Of a stretch of 64,000 bases of DNA, positions 21,831-34,497 are shown one piece after another (positions within the stretch are counted from its first letter, which is position 1; each line of letters opens with the position of its first letter). The DNA lies in NCBI GenBank assembly GCA_963971225.1, contig OZ020267.1:4898001-4962000 (forward strand), written 5' to 3'. Under the pieces are notes generated by a model. The model did no database searches, was not told the origin of the DNA, and saw nothing but the letters and a program-made list of their open reading frames with translations. The position numbers and the translations under genes were made by a program. Source of the stretch: Melieria omissa (taxonomy: Eukaryota > Arthropoda > Insecta > Diptera > Ulidiidae).

Positions 21831-22551
21831 ATTAAGTGTTTCCAGAAACACAGACATGACAGAAGACAACTCAATACCGAAGAATTTTCGATGAATCATA
21901 GACAGGAGTTCGAAACTTGTGCACAAAGATATCATAGCATCCACATATAGTGTTGAAAGGAAGTTTAAATATGGCTGTGACAGTACCCCTGACTAACAAT
22001 GCTCTTTTATTTCTCTTCTTAAGTACTCGTTGCAGAACGTCTATGCAAACAAAATTAACTAACTTATGAAAAAAAATTAATTTTCTGTGTCACAAATATT
22101 TGATTGAAGATCTGGGGTACAACTTCCTGGGCTTCAACACAGCATCTATAGGCATTTTCCTGCTCTATTCTAAGCTTTGTCAAGTGTTCTCTCAGGCCAC
22201 AATAGAAAGATAAGAAACTCACGATATTACCAACTAAAAGCTTTTTAAAAGTATAAGAAGACTGTTCCTCAGATAATTTTTTTCTTCCTCAAATCAATTT
22301 AAAACTTAAATCACTTAAATATTCGCCAATATTTTTCACGTCAAGAGAATACAGTCTAAACACTTCAGGCATCTAATTAAGTTTCTGTGTGTTTATACAG
22401 GGTGGGCGGAAAGTTTCTGCATACAAAAAAAAAACACCGTTAAGGATCATTTGTATTGCTTTTCAAATTTTTTTTATTTAAACCACTAAATCATATCCAA
22501 GCACAATTCAATTGATCACTAATATTGTGTATGTGTGCCATTTTTTTCGTA
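21831..22551. other. AT-rich stretch, nothing recognised
   Basis: No gene. TACAGGGTGGGCGGAAAGT near 22397 resembles a transposon terminus but no inverted partner was found. Confidence 0.4.
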
Positions 22552-22949
22552 GCCGGCCTCGATAGTCCAGCGGGTAGCGCGCTGGTTTCTCATACCATAG
22601 GCCCCAGGTTCGATTCCTGGCTCGGGCTAGTGAACAACTCATCTACTTCTATCGCTATCCACATGAAGGGAATGAGAATTACCAGAATCGCACAAGTGCG
22701 CTCTTGGCAGGCAATGGCAAAACTTCCAAGTGTGAACGAAAAACTGCCAATCGCCGTTCGGATTCGGCGTTAAACTGTAGGTCCCCTCCCTCCCTTTCCC
22801 CATCCGCTTGAAATGTGTACTGTAACATATGTTGGCAAAACAGTGTTGCATACATAGTTAAAAAAACGGATTTGATATGTGGTATCACAATGGGCCTTTC
22901 GGGCCTCCGAGTGTGTCTCTTATAGAGGCAGCCACCGCAACCTAACCTA
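22552..22949 (+). mobile_element. tRNA-derived SINE, about 398 bp, copy 1
   Basis: The 5' end has RNA polymerase III promoter boxes: TAGTCCAGCGGG at 22563 (A box) and GGTTCGATTCC at 22607 (perfect B box). The head resembles a tRNA but the acceptor ends do not pair properly, so it is not a tRNA gene. A body follows (CTCATCTACTTCTATCGCTA at 22638) with CGCCGTTCGGATTCGGC and TGTAGGTCCC near 22751-22785, and a tail with GAGTGTGTCTCTTATAGAGG and CAACCTAACCT. Other copies are at 34.2 and 54.6 kb. Confidence 0.85.
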
Positions 22950-24050
22950 TCTGAATTAATCTAAAAAGTCAAATACAAAATGTAAGTTATTTTTTGCTTC
23001 TTCATTCGTTACTATGACGAGATATGGCATTCAAATAATCTGTATACTTCTTTTCTTTAAACTTAGATATTCAGATTATTAATTTTGTATTCTTCGAAAA
23101 ACTTCAAACAATGCTATAGACCAAAAACATGTTTTATTCTTGAAACCATAGAGGGTTCAGACGTTCATTCACAAAGCAGCATATTGACATATGGCAATAA
23201 AATAGCGAGAGGATTAAGTATCAATGCCCGCATAGCATAGAAACTATTGTCCAAATTTCAGACATGACATCATGAAACATTGTAAAAGTTCTCTTTCGAA
23301 AGAGAAACCGCAAAATATGGTCAAAGTTTAATGATCCCTGCAATCACACACACAAATGGGTTAAGACATTGGTAAGAGAATTATCTACATAAGTTGTTGT
23401 GGACAATTACAATACAAAATAGTTGAATTAATTTTTTTGTTAAGAAAATATGTCCCAAAAAAATGTCTTGTCTGCCAAAGTTCAATAAATCTATACTAAT
23501 TTTTAGTTAAAATAAAAAAATTGCAATTACGATTATTTTCTGGTCGTAGTGGAACTTTGCAAGATATAAAAGCAAAGTGACGAACACTTGTGTCCATCTG
23601 TGCAGTTGTGGACCATTACTCGTATTGAAGCTAATATACGATTTAGGAGACACAGAAAAGGGCAATTGGGAAACAGTCTTCTAAATGGGTTTGTAGTGTG
23701 CTGAAGGAATATCCAACTATTATGCCAAAACTACTTTTTCTAAAGGCTAAGAGATAACTAATTACTTTGTGATGCAAATCTTCTTTGAGAATGCGAATAG
23801 ATGTTCTTGTGCATGTTTTTATAATTTCATTCATTCACTTCATAGAACCAGGGATCGTAAATAATTATTATTGCAATATTTGATTCAAAAAAATCAATAT
23901 GAAGGAAGCATTGCAGATATATCAAGTAGTGCAATAAAGTTATTGTTATTGAAAGTAACTGCCAAAAAAGCAATAAACCAAGATTTTTCGATTTTTATTT
24001 TTCGTTCACCGAATAATTAATTGTTGATTTTTTTATCAGAAAATACAAAT
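22950..24050. other. AT-rich stretch, nothing recognised
   Basis: No gene, RNA or bounded repeat could be supported. Confidence 0.4.
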
Positions 24051-24475
24051 TACACTGCACAACAAAATCAAATTTTTTTCAAAATAACAAGGTTCTGACA
24101 ACGGATTCCGGTAGAGAAGACAAAAAAAAATATACGTATATCGGCGTTTTGAAAGTTTACGTCTGAATTTTTTTTAGGGGGGGGTCAAAGTTTTCCCCTT
24201 TTTGCGCATTCTTATGATGAATCGGCATACGAAAACCATGTAACCTCACATTTTAGGTATATGATGTGTTCAGCAATTTGATGTAAAATACTGCGAGGAA
24301 CATTTTCGTGGGGCATTTTAACCCTGTAGCTCCTATTTGTATGGGTCAATTTGACCCTTTTTTTCTAACATGCCCAAAATGTCCTGTAAAACAGGACTTT
24401 TTAAGGACAAAATGTGCCACGAAAATATTCGCCATAGAGATCTACTATATGTCTCTGAATACATCAAAGCTCAGA
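24051..24475. mobile_element. Decayed element with internal inverted repeat
   Basis: ATTACACTGCACAACAAAAT at 24051 matches the ATTACACTG termini elsewhere. Further in, GATGTGTTCAG, ATTTTCGTGGGGCATTTT (24301-24318) is inverted relative to AAAATGTGCCACGAAAAT (24409-24426) and CTGAATACATC, giving imperfect arms of about 60 bp. A short palindrome CCTGTAAAACAGG lies between the arms. The right end is not visible. Confidence 0.45.
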
Positions 24476-24600
24476 AATTAACTTGAACTCCAGAATTAAG
24501 CCAAAACTGAAAATGTGTTTAAGTGTTTATTTCGTATTTGATCAAAATTGGGTTTTATTTTTTGAGGAAAAATAAAAATGCAAAAATAAAAACTTCCAGC

Positions 24601-27600
24601 ATTAAAATTGATTTTTCAGTTTAATGTTTTCTTCACAAAATAGAACTTTTCGATTCTAACAAAAATAACTCTTGAGATGATAACAATCTTAGTAAAAAGT
24701 TTGTCATGTGAAAAATAATTTTTATAAGACAATCTATGAAATTTCCTCACAGCACAGCGCCACCAAGAAAATCCAAATATGTTAAGGGAAAACATTTCAA
24801 GTTCATTGGCTCTGACGTGGCTGTGACATCGGCTCGAGAATAGCACATTTAGACAAGGGGAGTGCAGCGATGGCATCGGTCGCCAACAGCTTAAACAGGT
24901 AATGTCTGCTAATTAGTGGCAATGGCGGTTATTACTTTTTCATTGTTTTTGTTTTTCGTGTTTTGAAAACGCATTTGCTGTGGTAGGTACAACAACAATA
25001 ACAGCAACAGTCACCAAGGCAAAGTGGTAAAGTGCTGTTTTATGATCTTTCGCGGCTAATTGTACCAGCAGCAGCAGCAGTGGCGCTGCGAAGATTCATC
25101 TCCGCTTAATTGCGCTGAATTTCTCTTAGTTAATTTCTATGGAACTTTTTACGCTGCCCTTTCCTACGCAGCTGCTTTAAACCATTTTCTCGGTAATATT
25201 GCGGACACAGATACAACACAACACACACACACTCACACACATGCACATACCCGGAGGCGTATGGTAAGAAATTCCAACGAACTCGGAGCATATAAAAAAT
25301 AATCGGAATAAGAAAAATTGTGTGATGTGCTGCGGGCTTCTGACTGTAGCTGTGGCTGTGGCTGTGGCTGGGCCCGTCTTGATAATGTGAAAGATTTAAA
25401 TTGAAAAACTTGGAAAAGAATTCCTCAACGCCGCATGGCAGCACAAAGTGGAACACGGCGGCACTGCAGCCGACAGTGCTGGCACGATGGCATCTCAAAT
25501 GGCAGCAACAAGAACGCGCAGCATCCCGCTTGCCATGTGGCGCGGTGCAAGCATTTTCAAGGCGCTAAGACAGCACAGCAGCATGGGCGGACAGGCGCGG
25601 CAAGCAAACGCTCGTGTGCGGCAGTGCATGGATTAACGCGCGGAGGAGCAAATGAACTCGGCTGACTGAGCATGTGTGGCACGGCTGGAGGCGGCAGGGC
25701 AAAGCGGCGGTGACTTTATCAAGCGGCAAAACGTGTTCTGTGTCGTTGGAAATGTTGCCTCCCTTGCGGAGACAGCGACAACGCCAGCCAGTGGAACCAG
25801 ATTATGTACAGACACACATACATACATGCACATACACATGTGGAATGCGGGGAGCTGAGAGCAGAAGCTGTGGGGCGCGCTGATGACAATCAGTTTGTAC
25901 CATTTTGGTGTTCAACAGCAACAATGCCTGTTCGACTTGGATTCGTATGCATTCTAAGTACAAAATAGTAGAAGACACACTGTGAGCGGAAACTACAAGA
26001 CGTCAGCGAATGCTACAAACATATGTATATACGTATACATATAGTATATATGTATGTAATTACTTGTATATAGTAATCTATATATGCAGACGTAAACATA
26101 CATACATATACTATATCTACTTATGTCCGTGTAGTCAAATAGACACACGGCTACAGTGCGACAGACAGCCAACTGCTCTGGTACGAGCAGCTACGCTGGG
26201 CTGGGCGGATGGCATTGTTCTGCGTTCGCTCATTTATTCAAACAGAATTTATTTTTTTTCGTTTCTTCTTCTTCTTCTGTACTCTACAGACAGCCGCACA
26301 AGTCGACAGCCACAAGTATACACACACAAATTTATATATGAAAACATTCTTGTGCTGCTTCAGTCCACCGCTCCGAACTTGATTCCGGGGCAATTTTGTG
26401 CGTTTTGTTGTTGCTAATGTTCTTGTATTTTGTGTTGGTTTTTTTGGTAGAAAATGTTGTTTTTGCTGTTGCCATAGTTGTTGTTGTTGTTGTTGGTGTT
26501 GCTGTTGTATATCTCCCCATATCATTGAGAAATGCACAAAGTTTTGCTCAGCAGCTTTTAGTCATTTAATTTCGTGTTTCTTGTTCTTCTTCTCCGAAAC
26601 TTGTACTTCCCTCACAGATACAGTCGCCGCTTCTCAACTAATATCTTTTGCCACTTTTGTTGTTGTTCATATTGCATAGATATAGAGTGAAATTCAGGTA
26701 ATATTAAGACAGAGAATAGAGAAAAACGCTCACTCTGACTTTTTGGTTGACGCCTTCAATTGGGTTGCGTCAGGTGACGGCATTTCTAAGCCATAATGTG
26801 TTTCAAACTACTGGTCGCAGAAACATCAGTTTAGCCGCAATTTAAAGCTAAAGATATGAAATTTATGAAAATACTTGCTGATATTTTTCAAATCCAGTTT
26901 CCTCAGGTAGACAATAGGAAAACTTATTCTTGAAAACTAAAGCCAAGTATGGTTAAGTTTACCAGTGATCCAATGGTCTAATCACTGTCACCTTACAAAT
27001 TTGATTGTAACGAATTACAGTTGTTGACTTAACTTCAACTTTAAATATTATGTAGACGATGTCCTTGAAAAATTCGTCCACAAATGTTCTTCTTCTATGC
27101 TATTCTTCTAATGTTAGAAAGGCGTTTCTAAAACAACTTCTATGCAACAACTTCTGCAATTCCTATACACAATCACACAAAAAACTGGCTAACTATAAAA
27201 CTGGTTTATTTGTTATCTTGTTAACAAACTTGGTAACTTCCAATTGGCAGCAATGTCACACGCGCCTATGACTGATTATAGATGCTTTGCTATTAACGCG
27301 ACGAGATTCGCATGGCAGCGCATAAATGCGTAAAACTAATAAACATAAAGAAAATACCAATAAAAGTCCACTTAACTGACTTTAAATTGCGTTCACACAC
27401 ACACACACACACATGCATCTCTCTGGCCACTTGTCTGTCAGCCAGACAGCCGGACGATGAGCCATTCGGTCCGCCACCCTTTGGCCATAACTCAAAGCAA
27501 ATTGTCACTTGACGGCGCCAGCCTAATCGCTCATTTCAGATTGCTTCAGGTAGCGAACCACGGAGCCACTCGTGCGGCTCATAAACATTATTAACACCTT

Positions 27601-28140
27601 ATAAAACAATTAACACATTACCGACCATAAATAAATGCAATAATAAAATCAAATAGCTTATAAAAAAAAAGCACACCGAAACGGCAACGGCAACGGCAGC
27701 TGCCAGTTTGAACATAAACGCGCGAAAATGTTATACAATAAAATAATAATAATAGTAATGATAGTAAGACGATAATTTTTGTTTTTGTTGTTTTTTTTTG
27801 TTTGTGCCAGCGAAACGTGGTGTAGGGGGACATAGACGCGGGCTCGAGCATCGCAACAAACCACAAAACTGCAAAAGAAATAACTCACCGCGTCGTGGAG
27901 CGGCGCCATTAATCGCCCGTATAAACAAATAATAAAACTTTAGCTTTATTAACATGCAATGTGTGTGTATCTATAAAAATATTTAGCAGTTGGGTGCGGG
28001 GCACAAGACGAGCAAGTGAGCTTTGGGCGCCACATAAAGCGGAGGAGCGGCCACATGAAAAGGTGCGTTGACGGCCGCCAAGCAGCGTCAAAGTCAAAGA
28101 CACGCACGGCGAAGCATAAATGTTGGTCACTGAAGCTAAG
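24601..28140. other. Transposon-free stretch with GC-richer island and microsatellites
   Basis: No gene recognised. The part 25.4-25.9 kb is GC-richer. 26005-26110 is a mixed TATA/CATA/TACA microsatellite, 27396-27413 is (CA)n, and TTG/GTT runs occur near 26.4-26.5 kb. It may contain upstream Abd-B exons or regulatory elements, but none can be shown. Confidence 0.3.
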
Positions 28141-28549
28141 CGATACTACATTCTTTGCGAGTGCATAGAAAAGTTTAAATCAAAATTTAGAAATGATGAT
28201 AGTGTGGGTTCTTGAGGTCGAAAAAACCGCCTATTTAGGCAAAAGCTTGACTTGGTTTTGAGCAACGCTTCTGAAGTGCACTTAGGGATTGACAGACTCG
28301 ATTCTGGTGTCTCTGGAGTCTCTTGGGACAACTCCATTAATAAATTCAATAGGTTTTGGTTGAATCCAACAAAGGCGAACTTAACAAACAAAGACATATC
28401 TTATTCTCTGCATCTTTGCAATCTGGGAACTAACATGAGTGGATCTTGAAGAGGCAAAACATTAAAATTTATAAAAACTTTTAATTTCGAAACCATGCGG
28501 AGCAAACGCATACAAAACTCTTAAACCATCACATTATTATTCATTTTCA
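28141..28549. other. Short intergenic stretch, nothing recognised
   Basis: No gene, RNA or repeat structure seen. Confidence 0.4.
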
Positions 28550-28640
28550 TTAACCCTTTCCGACATGAAAATAACAGCCCGCTGTATGAATTGTATGGGC
28601 TGTAGTCCAATATATTGGACATTGTGACTGAAAGGGTTAA
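28550..28640. mobile_element. Miniature piggyBac-like MITE, 91 bp
   Basis: TTAA at both ends with inverted termini TTAACCCTTTC and GAAAGGGTTAA. The interior has a small inverted pair, CAATATATTGGAC next to GTATGGGCTG. It is unrelated in sequence to families A and B except at the termini. It sits 11 bp from a hAT-like element. Confidence 0.75.
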
Positions 28641-28651
28641 TTTCCATGCGC

Positions 28652-29418
28652 TAGTGTTGCCAGATCAGGAGATTTCCTCCTAGATTTAAGAGATTCTTGG
28701 ACTTTTAGGAGAATTTTTAGGAGGAAAAATTGTTTAGGAGAGAAAGTTTATGAATTTTATATTTTTTCTTATCACTCTTGGATTTTTAAAAGATTTTTGG
28801 ATAAAGAGGTTTGATGTATCGGGAACGCTGGCAACAAAATGTATTTCGGCAACAATTTTAATAGTCAAAGCATCCTATTGTGTTAAAAATTTTTAAGCTC
28901 GTTCCATCTCGTTCTCACATATGTATCTCTGTTACAATGAAATCCCGCTAAAAATTGCACTTTTTATTTAACCCTTAAATACATGAATTATTTTCGCGTT
29001 TGTTAAATAAACATAGGTTTTTCTTTTTAACACAGAAAACCACTGAAAAGTGAATTAAATATTAATAAACTACTAAATATTTGCAAACAGATTTCGAATG
29101 TGATTTCGTTTCAAAATATTATATCGGGGTTTAATTTGAAGATATACACAAATATGTTTGTGTGCCTAAAGGCATCAATATGCATTTGAGGGTTAATTAA
29201 TTGGTCATATGTTTTGCTTTTGCTAAGTTTTTGTTGTTAAGCTGAAGATGAATAAAAAAGTCTGCATTACAAAAAAATTATGTGTAGGTACATATTTTTA
29301 GTTTTTTATGAGAAGTTTAATTCCTTTAAAATTAGGAGATTTTTTAACTTTTGGGAGGAAATTTCAGTATTTTTTTTAAGATTTAGGAGAAAGTCATTTC
29401 AGGTATCTGGCAACACTG
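28652..29418. mobile_element. hAT-like non-autonomous element, 767 bp, with 8-bp target duplication
   Basis: Termini TAGTGTTGCCAGAT and ATCTGGCAACACTG are inverted with one mismatch. They are flanked by CCATGCGC (28644-28651) and CCATGTGC (29419-29426), an 8-bp duplication with one mismatch, the size made by hAT transposases. AGGAGA-type motifs recur near both ends. The interior is AT-rich with no transposase. Confidence 0.85.
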
Positions 29419-29577
29419 CCATGTGCTTTAGTCTTGAAAAAGCCTTACAATTAATTCTAAATTTCTTAAGAAACTTTGATCTTTGTCGACCTGGTGTTTC
29501 AAAAGCCCCCGCACCATAAATTCTATTCATTTACTTCTACTTCGGTTAGATGTCCCAAAATGTTAGCGACTTAAGCT

Positions 29578-29818
29578 TTAACCCTTTCGGGACTACTGGG
29601 ATAATACGTCCCTGCAAGTATTTAATCAAAACAATTATTCAAATCTTACGACCCATGCAAAATATTTTTTCTATTTCGGTGTTCCCGCATAAAAAGATGA
29701 TCTCAAAATTTGTGAGCATCCAATATAATTTTCTAACCCCAACATCATCATAGCATGAGAATACTTCTTTTAAGAGTATTTTGGATTTCAAAATTAAACT
29801 CCGCCCTGAAAGGGTTAA
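29578..29818. mobile_element. piggyBac-like MITE, family A, copy 2
   Basis: 241 bp bounded by TTAA. Right terminus CTGAAAGGGTTAA pairs with the left TTAACCCTTTCGG. It is colinear with the 2606-2850 copy throughout (CAATTATTCAAATCTTACGA, TAGCATGAGAATA, TTTTGGATTTCAAAA). Confidence 0.8.
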
Positions 29819-31930
29819 AGGAAATAGGTGAATGATCCAAAGTACTCTTTTTATGCTGCAATGTTCAACTTTGTCCCAATTTTGTGTCCCAATTTCCACA
29901 AATACTCAACCAGTTAAAGGTTGATTGAAAACAAGGAACTTTTAGATAAATTTCGACAAAGCTCTGAGTGGCGAGGCGGGTTCAATAGTTTTCTTGCTGT
30001 CCTGCTCTCCGTCACACTGTTGGCATACTTTTGCAACAACAACAACAACAACGCAATAAGCAGAACGCAACCAAAATCAATGCACCATTGACTGATGTTT
30101 TTGAATATTAAACCAGCGAATTTCAAGTTCAACAACATCACTAAAATTATTTATTGTTTTATTAGACAACAACCACACAACACACAAACAACAACCAATA
30201 AAGCAAATTTTGCACTGTCGCATGAGCGCCGAGTGTGCGGGGTGCAGTCAGTGGCCGCCAATAAGTCAATGCATCAACGTTGCTCCTCTTTCTTGCTTCT
30301 TTTCATTGCATCGTACGTTTATGTTGTTTCCTTGTCAGCTGCCTCGGAGAAAATTAAATTTTTATATCCACGAAGGTCGTTTGAAATGGCCACAGCCCGC
30401 CGACAAAGACGCAGAAGGAGAGCAGCAGCCGCGACAGCAGAAAACGATGAATGGCGGCGCTCATGCTGCCAGCGCTGTCAGCGCGTTTCCAGCCGCGCCG
30501 CCAATCAGCGCCGATTGAATTGGCCTCCTCGGTGCGCGATGAGCACTTGGCCGCGCCGAACTGAATGAATGGGGCAGGCTGCCTGGCTGAAAGGTGCACT
30601 TGCATGCTTTATTTATTGATGATAATAAAAATTAATTATTTTCTTGCGGTTTTCGCATTGTTTTTCTTTATTTTTTCGGTTCGGTTCGCTAGCGCATGCT
30701 TTCAGCTGCCACTCGCATTGGCCGACTTTTTTGTTGCCGTGGACGTCACTCGATGCTGGAGTCTGTCTGTCTGTCTGTCCTTCTGTTCGTCTGTGCCGCG
30801 TGTACGTGTGTGCTTGCCATTGACACGTCATAATCGTAAATAGTTTTATTATTTCAACAAAATAAGCGCTTAACGGCAACAACAACAACAGCAACATCAA
30901 CTGCAGCAGTCGAGCGTTCAGTGCCGCCGCCACCATCAGCGAGAGTGAAAGTAATAGATTTAAATTTTTTAATAGGCTCTTAAAGAGCGCATTTAAATGT
31001 ATTCCACCATGCGCGAGTGGCCGCTCGTGAACGGCTTTAAGTGGCCATCACGGCGGCATAGCGTTCAGCCGCCCAGCCATGCTGGCTAGCCAACCATACA
31101 TCCATACATCCATCCATTTATCCATATATCCATCAGGCATCAGCAGCAGCGCGCGCCAGTCACCATTCAGTCATTCGGCAACCCATTTCGCATACGTCCG
31201 ACGCCGCCGACTGGCCGCGCTCATGTGCGTCCGTCCTTCCAGGTGTCATAAACAAAATGACAATTACTCTTATTCGCATGTAGGCAATTATTCAAAGTCG
31301 GTTTAATTTTATGCCTTTTTTGCCACTTTGGCGCTTTTGGCTGGGCTCGCGCACAAGAATCCGTCACTGCGACACACAATGGGAACGGACAGACAGACGA
31401 ATGGACGAAAGTTATTGTGTTGAATTTATTGTGTTATGGTTTTTGGTGTGTTACAGTACTATTGTTGTTGTGTTGTGTTTTTTTAACTGTCACTATTACA
31501 GCTGGTGTCGATGTTGTTATTGTGATCATAAAACAATACAAAAGTTGTTGCCGTAGCATTTGAGCCACTTTCGTGGTACAACCGTACACTACACAACCAT
31601 AACAACAACAACAGCTATGTTCGCGAACCATAAAACAATTTTGAGGACCGTAGTGTTGGCACTAATTTTTAGGGCGCCAACTTATTGTTTTATACTTTTA
31701 AACTGCTCGCATTAAACGCGGCCAGTTGACGGCTTCTTAAACGGTCATCGTAAAATGCAAAACACCGCACTGCACCGCCGACAACGTCGACACAAGTGGG
31801 TCGCTTTTCACACACACTACATGTGATGATGGTTTGTATTTTATTATTGTTTCTTCAATTTTTTACTTTTTTTGTATGAACTAAACAAGTCAACTCTCTA
31901 ACAGGTGTGAGAAACAACACAACTCAACAA
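29819..31930. other. GC-richer transposon-free island
   Basis: 30.2-31.3 kb is GC-richer, with CAA/GTT trinucleotide runs near 30.03, 30.88 and 31.46 kb and a (TCTG)n run at 30763-30780. No gene recognised. ATCCATACATCCATCC repeats lie at 31100-31130. Candidate regulatory or leader DNA by context only. Confidence 0.3.
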
Positions 31931-32053
31931 TAAGTGGGTTTCATTTTAGAAAATAAATACTTTCTGGGAAGATGAGGTAAGTTAGTCTGTGGGTTGCTTT
32001 CTGCTTATTCAGACTGCTAGAACGAGACAAAAGCTCACAGCATGTTTTGTTGT

Positions 32054-33046
32054 ATAACACCGTGCGACAAAAATTACAAAATATCGTCACATCGGAAAAA
32101 ATCCACATGGGCGTCAAACTTGAGACCAAATGTAGTAATTCCTCATACTCAGTTTTTCATTTCTAAATCCATTGTTCTTTTAAAAGGACTTCAAAATTTT
32201 GAAGGGGATACAAAAATATAAACATATAAAAAATACTTAACCTTGTTAGAATATGGCGATATGTACATATATCGAATGAAATAAAAAAAGCTCAAGAATT
32301 ACGTAAAATTTCCTTTTTATCTATTTGGAGAAAAAAGATATGAAAAAGGTCTTTTGAAAATTTTAATCCTTTATATCTTTGTAAATTTATATAGAATTCT
32401 TTTCAAAACTTAGTATGTTAAAGCCCAAAATCTCCTTTATATCTTTGTAAATTTATATAGAATTCTTTTCAAAACTTAGTATGTTAAAGCCCAAAATCTC
32501 CTTGATCACGTGTCAAAATTTCATTATTCTCGCTTCATTGATTTTGTATCTTTTTATTATTTAAAATAATGTTACAAATAAATTAGAATTTTTGTGCTTC
32601 ATTAGGATTGCAGCTTCCGCCTTTTTTTAATAAACCCCAATATAGTTAGAGTACTGAAATTTTGACACGTGATCAAGGGGATTATGAGTTTTAACATACT
32701 TACATTTTAAGAAAATTCTATATACATTTACAAAGATATAAAGGATTAAAATTTTCAAAAGACCTTTTTTTCATATCCTTTTTTTACAAATAGATAAAAA
32801 GTCAATTTTATTAAAATTCTTGAGCTTTTCCTCTTTTATTTGATATACATATCGCCATATTCAAACGAGGTTAAGTATTTCATAAATATTTTTTTTTAAT
32901 TTGTATCCCCTTCAAAATTTTGGAGTCCTTTAAAAAAAAGAAAAGATTTAGAAGTGAAAAACTGAGTAAGCAATATTACTACATTTGGTCTGTAGTTTTA
33001 CGCCCATGTAGATTTTTTCCGTTGTAATGCTGTCACACAGTGTAAT
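32054..33046. mobile_element. Long-inverted-repeat element with ATTACACTG ends, copy 2
   Basis: About 990 bp. Left arm 32054-32525 and right arm about 32655-33046 are inverted for most of their length. Matching landmarks include ACATGGGCGT, CAAATGTAGTAAT, CTCAGTTTTTCA, TTCAAAATTTT, ATATGGCGATATGTA, GAAAATTTTAATCCTTTATA and CACGTGTCAAAATTTC. The termini are ACACCGTGCGACA and TGTCACACAGTGT. The RNA would fold into a very long hairpin. No coding sequence. Confidence 0.85.
32367..32498. repeat. Perfect 66-bp tandem duplication within the left arm
   Basis: TCCTTTATATCTTTGTAAAT starts at 32367 and again at 32433; each is followed by the same sequence through TTAAAGCCCAAAATC. The right arm has only one copy, so the duplication arose after the element formed. 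Confidence 0.9.
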
Positions 33047-33446
33047 CAAACACCAGACCGCCTCCAAAACTGAGACTTCATAAAGTGAGTTTCAATTATT
33101 TTAGCAAGGAGGAGTTTTGATTTCATTGGTGACCTAAATAAGATATTACAAACTCAGTAGACTTCTTTGCACTATCGAACACATAGTAGACTTACTTAAG
33201 TCATTGGAAATGAATAACAAAAACACAATCGATTGAGTAGAGAATGCCTCTCTAGGAAGGCACCAATTGTAAATCGTTGAACCAAAGCCTAAAGATTACA
33301 AAAATAAGCTGCGGCATATAATGGAATGTACTATCTTTGATTGAATCGTTTCGAAATAAACCAAAATGCAGTAATGTTGCGATTCATTCGAAACTAAGCT
33401 CTGTGGTCGCCTGCCAGATAAGTCTGTGATAGGCCTATCAAATACT
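33047..33446. other. Short intergenic stretch, nothing recognised
   Basis: No supportable gene or repeat. Confidence 0.4.
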
Positions 33447-33932
33447 TAACCCTTTCGACCCCCAAGGTGCCTAAGAGCAACTTCACCTATTTGTCATCTT
33501 ATTGCAAAACCTACTATTGATGGGTTTTATTTAAGTAGGCACCAACAAGTTAGTATTTTTTGAAGTGAGTTTAAAGCAAATTATAAACAATTTATTGTTA
33601 TCCCCAAAATAATTTCTAATAATTTGCAGCGATATCAGGGAAAGTTTGTGTTCTAATTGAAGTCTACGAATTGGGCGCATTTTATCAACACCCTGTTTCT
33701 TTAATAATGGTTAAATAAAATCAAAAAGTGATAATTTTGTATTTTTCCAAAAGTATTAAGTAATCTTTCTGTAATTAAAAAATTTTGATCCAAAATTTAT
33801 TTAACCCGTTTTAAGCTAAAATTGTTCAAAAGTTTTAGGGCTCTAACAAAGAGGCGGTAGAAAGGCTTCATGATTTAAATACCAAAAAGTAATGTCGAGA
33901 CACAGAGTAAAATTCGGGGTCGAAAGCGTTAA
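33447..33932. mobile_element. piggyBac-like MITE, family B, copy 1
   Basis: 486 bp with TTAACCCTTTCGACCCC at the left and GGGGTCGAAAGCGTTAA at the right, inverted with one mismatch and bounded by TTAA. The interior, including GCAGCGATATCAG and GAAGTCTACGAATTGGGCGC, recurs at 44.5-44.96 kb. No transposase. Confidence 0.85.
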
Positions 33933-34170
33933 AGAAAGACAAATAAAAAGGCATTAGATAAGGTAGAATTATCGACTAAACTACTCTGAACATATTAGTA
34001 ACCATGACTGATCCTAACAATAGAGGTTCTTATCCTCTCAACTCAAGGCAACTAACTGTCACAGAAGTTCTATTACAACTCATTGAAATGTATGAAAAAC
34101 TTACAACGTCAAAGTTGAGGTTAAAATTCAAGTCGTTTTTGAATTACGATCACCAGACTCTTGTTGAAGA

Positions 34171-34497
34171 GCCGCCGTGGCTCAGCTGGCTAGTGGGTTG
34201 GGCCGCGAATCAAATGCGACGCTCGAACCCAGGTTCAAGACTCCGTTGCGTTTACACCGAAAAAAAAGGAAAAACAACAATTATTCTTTCGGCGGCTGTC
34301 CTCTGAGCAGGAAATGGTTAACCTCTGAGAGTAAAATTGCCTATGAAAAAGCTCCCAAATCGCCGTTCGGAATCGGCATAAAACCGTAGGTCCCTTCCAA
34401 CTTGGTAAAAATATTCGCACGCACAACACGGATGGTTGCGGGTAGCTAGGCCTTAGTCTCGTAATTGGGCTGTCGTGCCAGTCAAGAAGAAGAAGAC
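34171..34497 (+). mobile_element. tRNA-derived SINE, copy 2
   Basis: Head GCCGCCGTGGCTCAGCTGGC with an A-box-like TGGCTCAGCTGG (34178) and a damaged B box GGTTCAAGACTCC (34232). The head differs from copy 1. The body shares CGCCGTTCGGAATCGGC and CGTAGGTCCCTTCC (34363-34397) with copy 1. The copy ends in an (AAG)n run at about 34484-34496. Confidence 0.75.

Noticed and set aside
22397..22416. TACAGGGTGGGCGGAAAGT as a transposon end
   Set aside because: No inverted partner within several kilobases; left only as a note.
22552..22628. A tRNA gene with good A and B boxes
   Set aside because: The acceptor stem ends do not pair properly and the sequence continues into a repeated SINE body with two relatives in the window.
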